Shown here: positions 63,633-64,000 of the stretch, piece by piece
Position numbering within the stretch: position 1 is the first letter of the stretch
Layout: each line of letters starts with the position of its first letter
DNA from: JARBAK01 sp034472185
Lineage (GTDB): Bacteria; Pseudomonadota; Alphaproteobacteria; Rickettsiales; Midichloriaceae
Assembly: GCA_034472185.1 (NCBI GenBank)
Contig: JARBAK010000001.1
Span: 721,722-785,721 of the forward strand
Length of the DNA stretch: 64,000 nt
Reading direction: 5' to 3'
Notes under the pieces: model-generated
Told to the model about the DNA's origin: nothing
What the model saw: the letters and a program-made list of their open reading frames with translations, nothing else
Databases searched by the model: none
Position numbers and translations under genes: made by a program

Positions 63633-64000
63633 TCAACAATAACTAAGATAATAGTTAATGCTTTCGAGCATAATTATAATTTTGATAATGATCAATATAA
63701 TAATACTTTCGAGTATATTTGAATGGCGATGTTGCAGTTGGCTGCTTAGCATATCAAATAGCTCATGGAGAACACTAAGCTTTTGGTTGAGTGTTGAAAT
63801 ACGTCGTGGAATATCCGAGAATTTTTCGCTAATGTTGTAATAATCTTCAAGACTTGGATGCTTACCAAAATACTCTAGAGCTGCTAAATATTCGCTATTT
63901 AAATCATACTGAGTATTTACCTGCACTTCGATCAACACCAGCTCGCTGTTGCTGAGCTTTACCAAAATATCCAGCTTATTGTATCTTCCATCTTCGATCT
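63633..64000 (-). CDS. PD-(D/E)XK nuclease-family transposase (Rpn-like), partial
   Basis: The frame is open at the right edge, so the N-terminus is outside. The visible part reads IEDGRYNKLDILVKLSNSELVLIEVQVNTQYDLNSEYLAAL. The LDILVK Asp and the IEVQ Glu-x-Gln fit the catalytic core of the PD-(D/E)XK family transposases (Rpn/PDDEXK_2), which are common in Rickettsiales. The C-terminal half (LSSQLQHRHSN, then a low-complexity Ile-rich ILESIIILIIIKIIIMLESI) does not look like a normal family end. The reading frame may have been extended into non-native sequence by decay. The 63658-63716 hairpins lie there. Confidence 0.65.
   Translation of the reverse strand, partial: IEDGRYNKLDILVKLSNSELVLIEVQVNTQYDLNSEYLAALEYFGKHPSLEDYYNISEKFSDIPRRISTLNQKLSVLHELFDMLSSQLQHRHSNILESIIILIIIKIIIMLESINYYLSYC
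63658..63716. repeat. Two TTCG-loop hairpins, 45 bases apart
   Basis: ATGCT-TTCG-AGCAT (63658-63671) and ATACT-TTCG-AGTAT (63703-63716) are the same short hairpin with a compensatory change (G:C to A:T) in the stem. They lie in a 45-base repeated context inside the Ile-rich end of the transposase fragment. Possible role unknown; the compensatory change suggests the stem matters or the copies diverged together. Confidence 0.55.

Overview
The window looks like a chromosome segment from an AT-rich, reduced, obligately intracellular alphaproteobacterium, most likely of the order Rickettsiales (perhaps a Midichloriaceae-like endosymbiont). This is an inference from gene content: a rickettsial-style VirB8-VirB9-VirB10-VirB11 type IV secretion cluster, two transporters of the EamA/DMT superfamily, a SLC13/DASS dicarboxylate transporter, a TAXI solute receptor, dispersed housekeeping operons and visible gene decay. 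UGA is read as a stop. No rRNA genes or CRISPR arrays were seen. Three tRNA genes are present.

Layout. 1-3330 (minus): hflC cut by the window edge, a P-type ATPase that has lost its C-terminal half, an exported protein with a bacterial RNase A-like toxin fold, and two tandem small exported paralogs. 4086-7801 (plus): PBP1A and dxr. 7923-13744: malic enzyme, an exported pentapeptide-repeat protein and a compact asd-lysC-dapD operon. 14182-17690: rarA, an anchored unknown protein, tatA and EamA copy A. 17736-26197 (minus): a decayed murD 3' fragment, rpoA, rpsK, rpsM, virB11-virB10-virB9-virB8 and a TAXI receptor. 26349-34101: kdsA, rimM, ftsW, an argH homologue without active-site signatures, a thioredoxin-like protein, ftsA, tsaE and a PAP2 phosphatase. 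34138-44413: tRNA-Arg, lptE, plsC, EamA copy B, murD, a DASS transporter, dapF, tRNA-Ser and an ABC-2 exporter with its fusion lipoprotein. 44663-53287: an unknown 454-residue protein, an MsbA-like exporter, infB, nusA, rpmA and rplU.

53550-61342 is the accessory part. It holds a lone DUF2793 (phage-type) protein, tRNA-Ser, a 1216-residue surface protein that appears to join an inverse-autotransporter barrel to a J-domain-like segment and near-identical 27-residue repeats, a gene split by a frameshift at an A7 run, a Tn3-type resolvase pseudogene, other decayed fragments and a coiled-coil tail-anchored protein. The right edge has a kbl-tdh threonine-degradation pair and part of a PD-(D/E)XK nuclease-family transposase.

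How it fits together. asd, lysC, dapD and dapF supply meso-diaminopimelate for peptidoglycan, which murD, ftsW, PBP1A and ftsA use in wall growth and division. dxr feeds isoprenoid (lipid carrier) synthesis. kdsA, lptE, an MsbA-like exporter and a PAP2 phosphatase point to a lipopolysaccharide-bearing outer membrane. The most notable items are the RNase A-like exported protein, the J-domain-like autotransporter, the argH pseudoenzyme and the EamA-murD segmental duplication.
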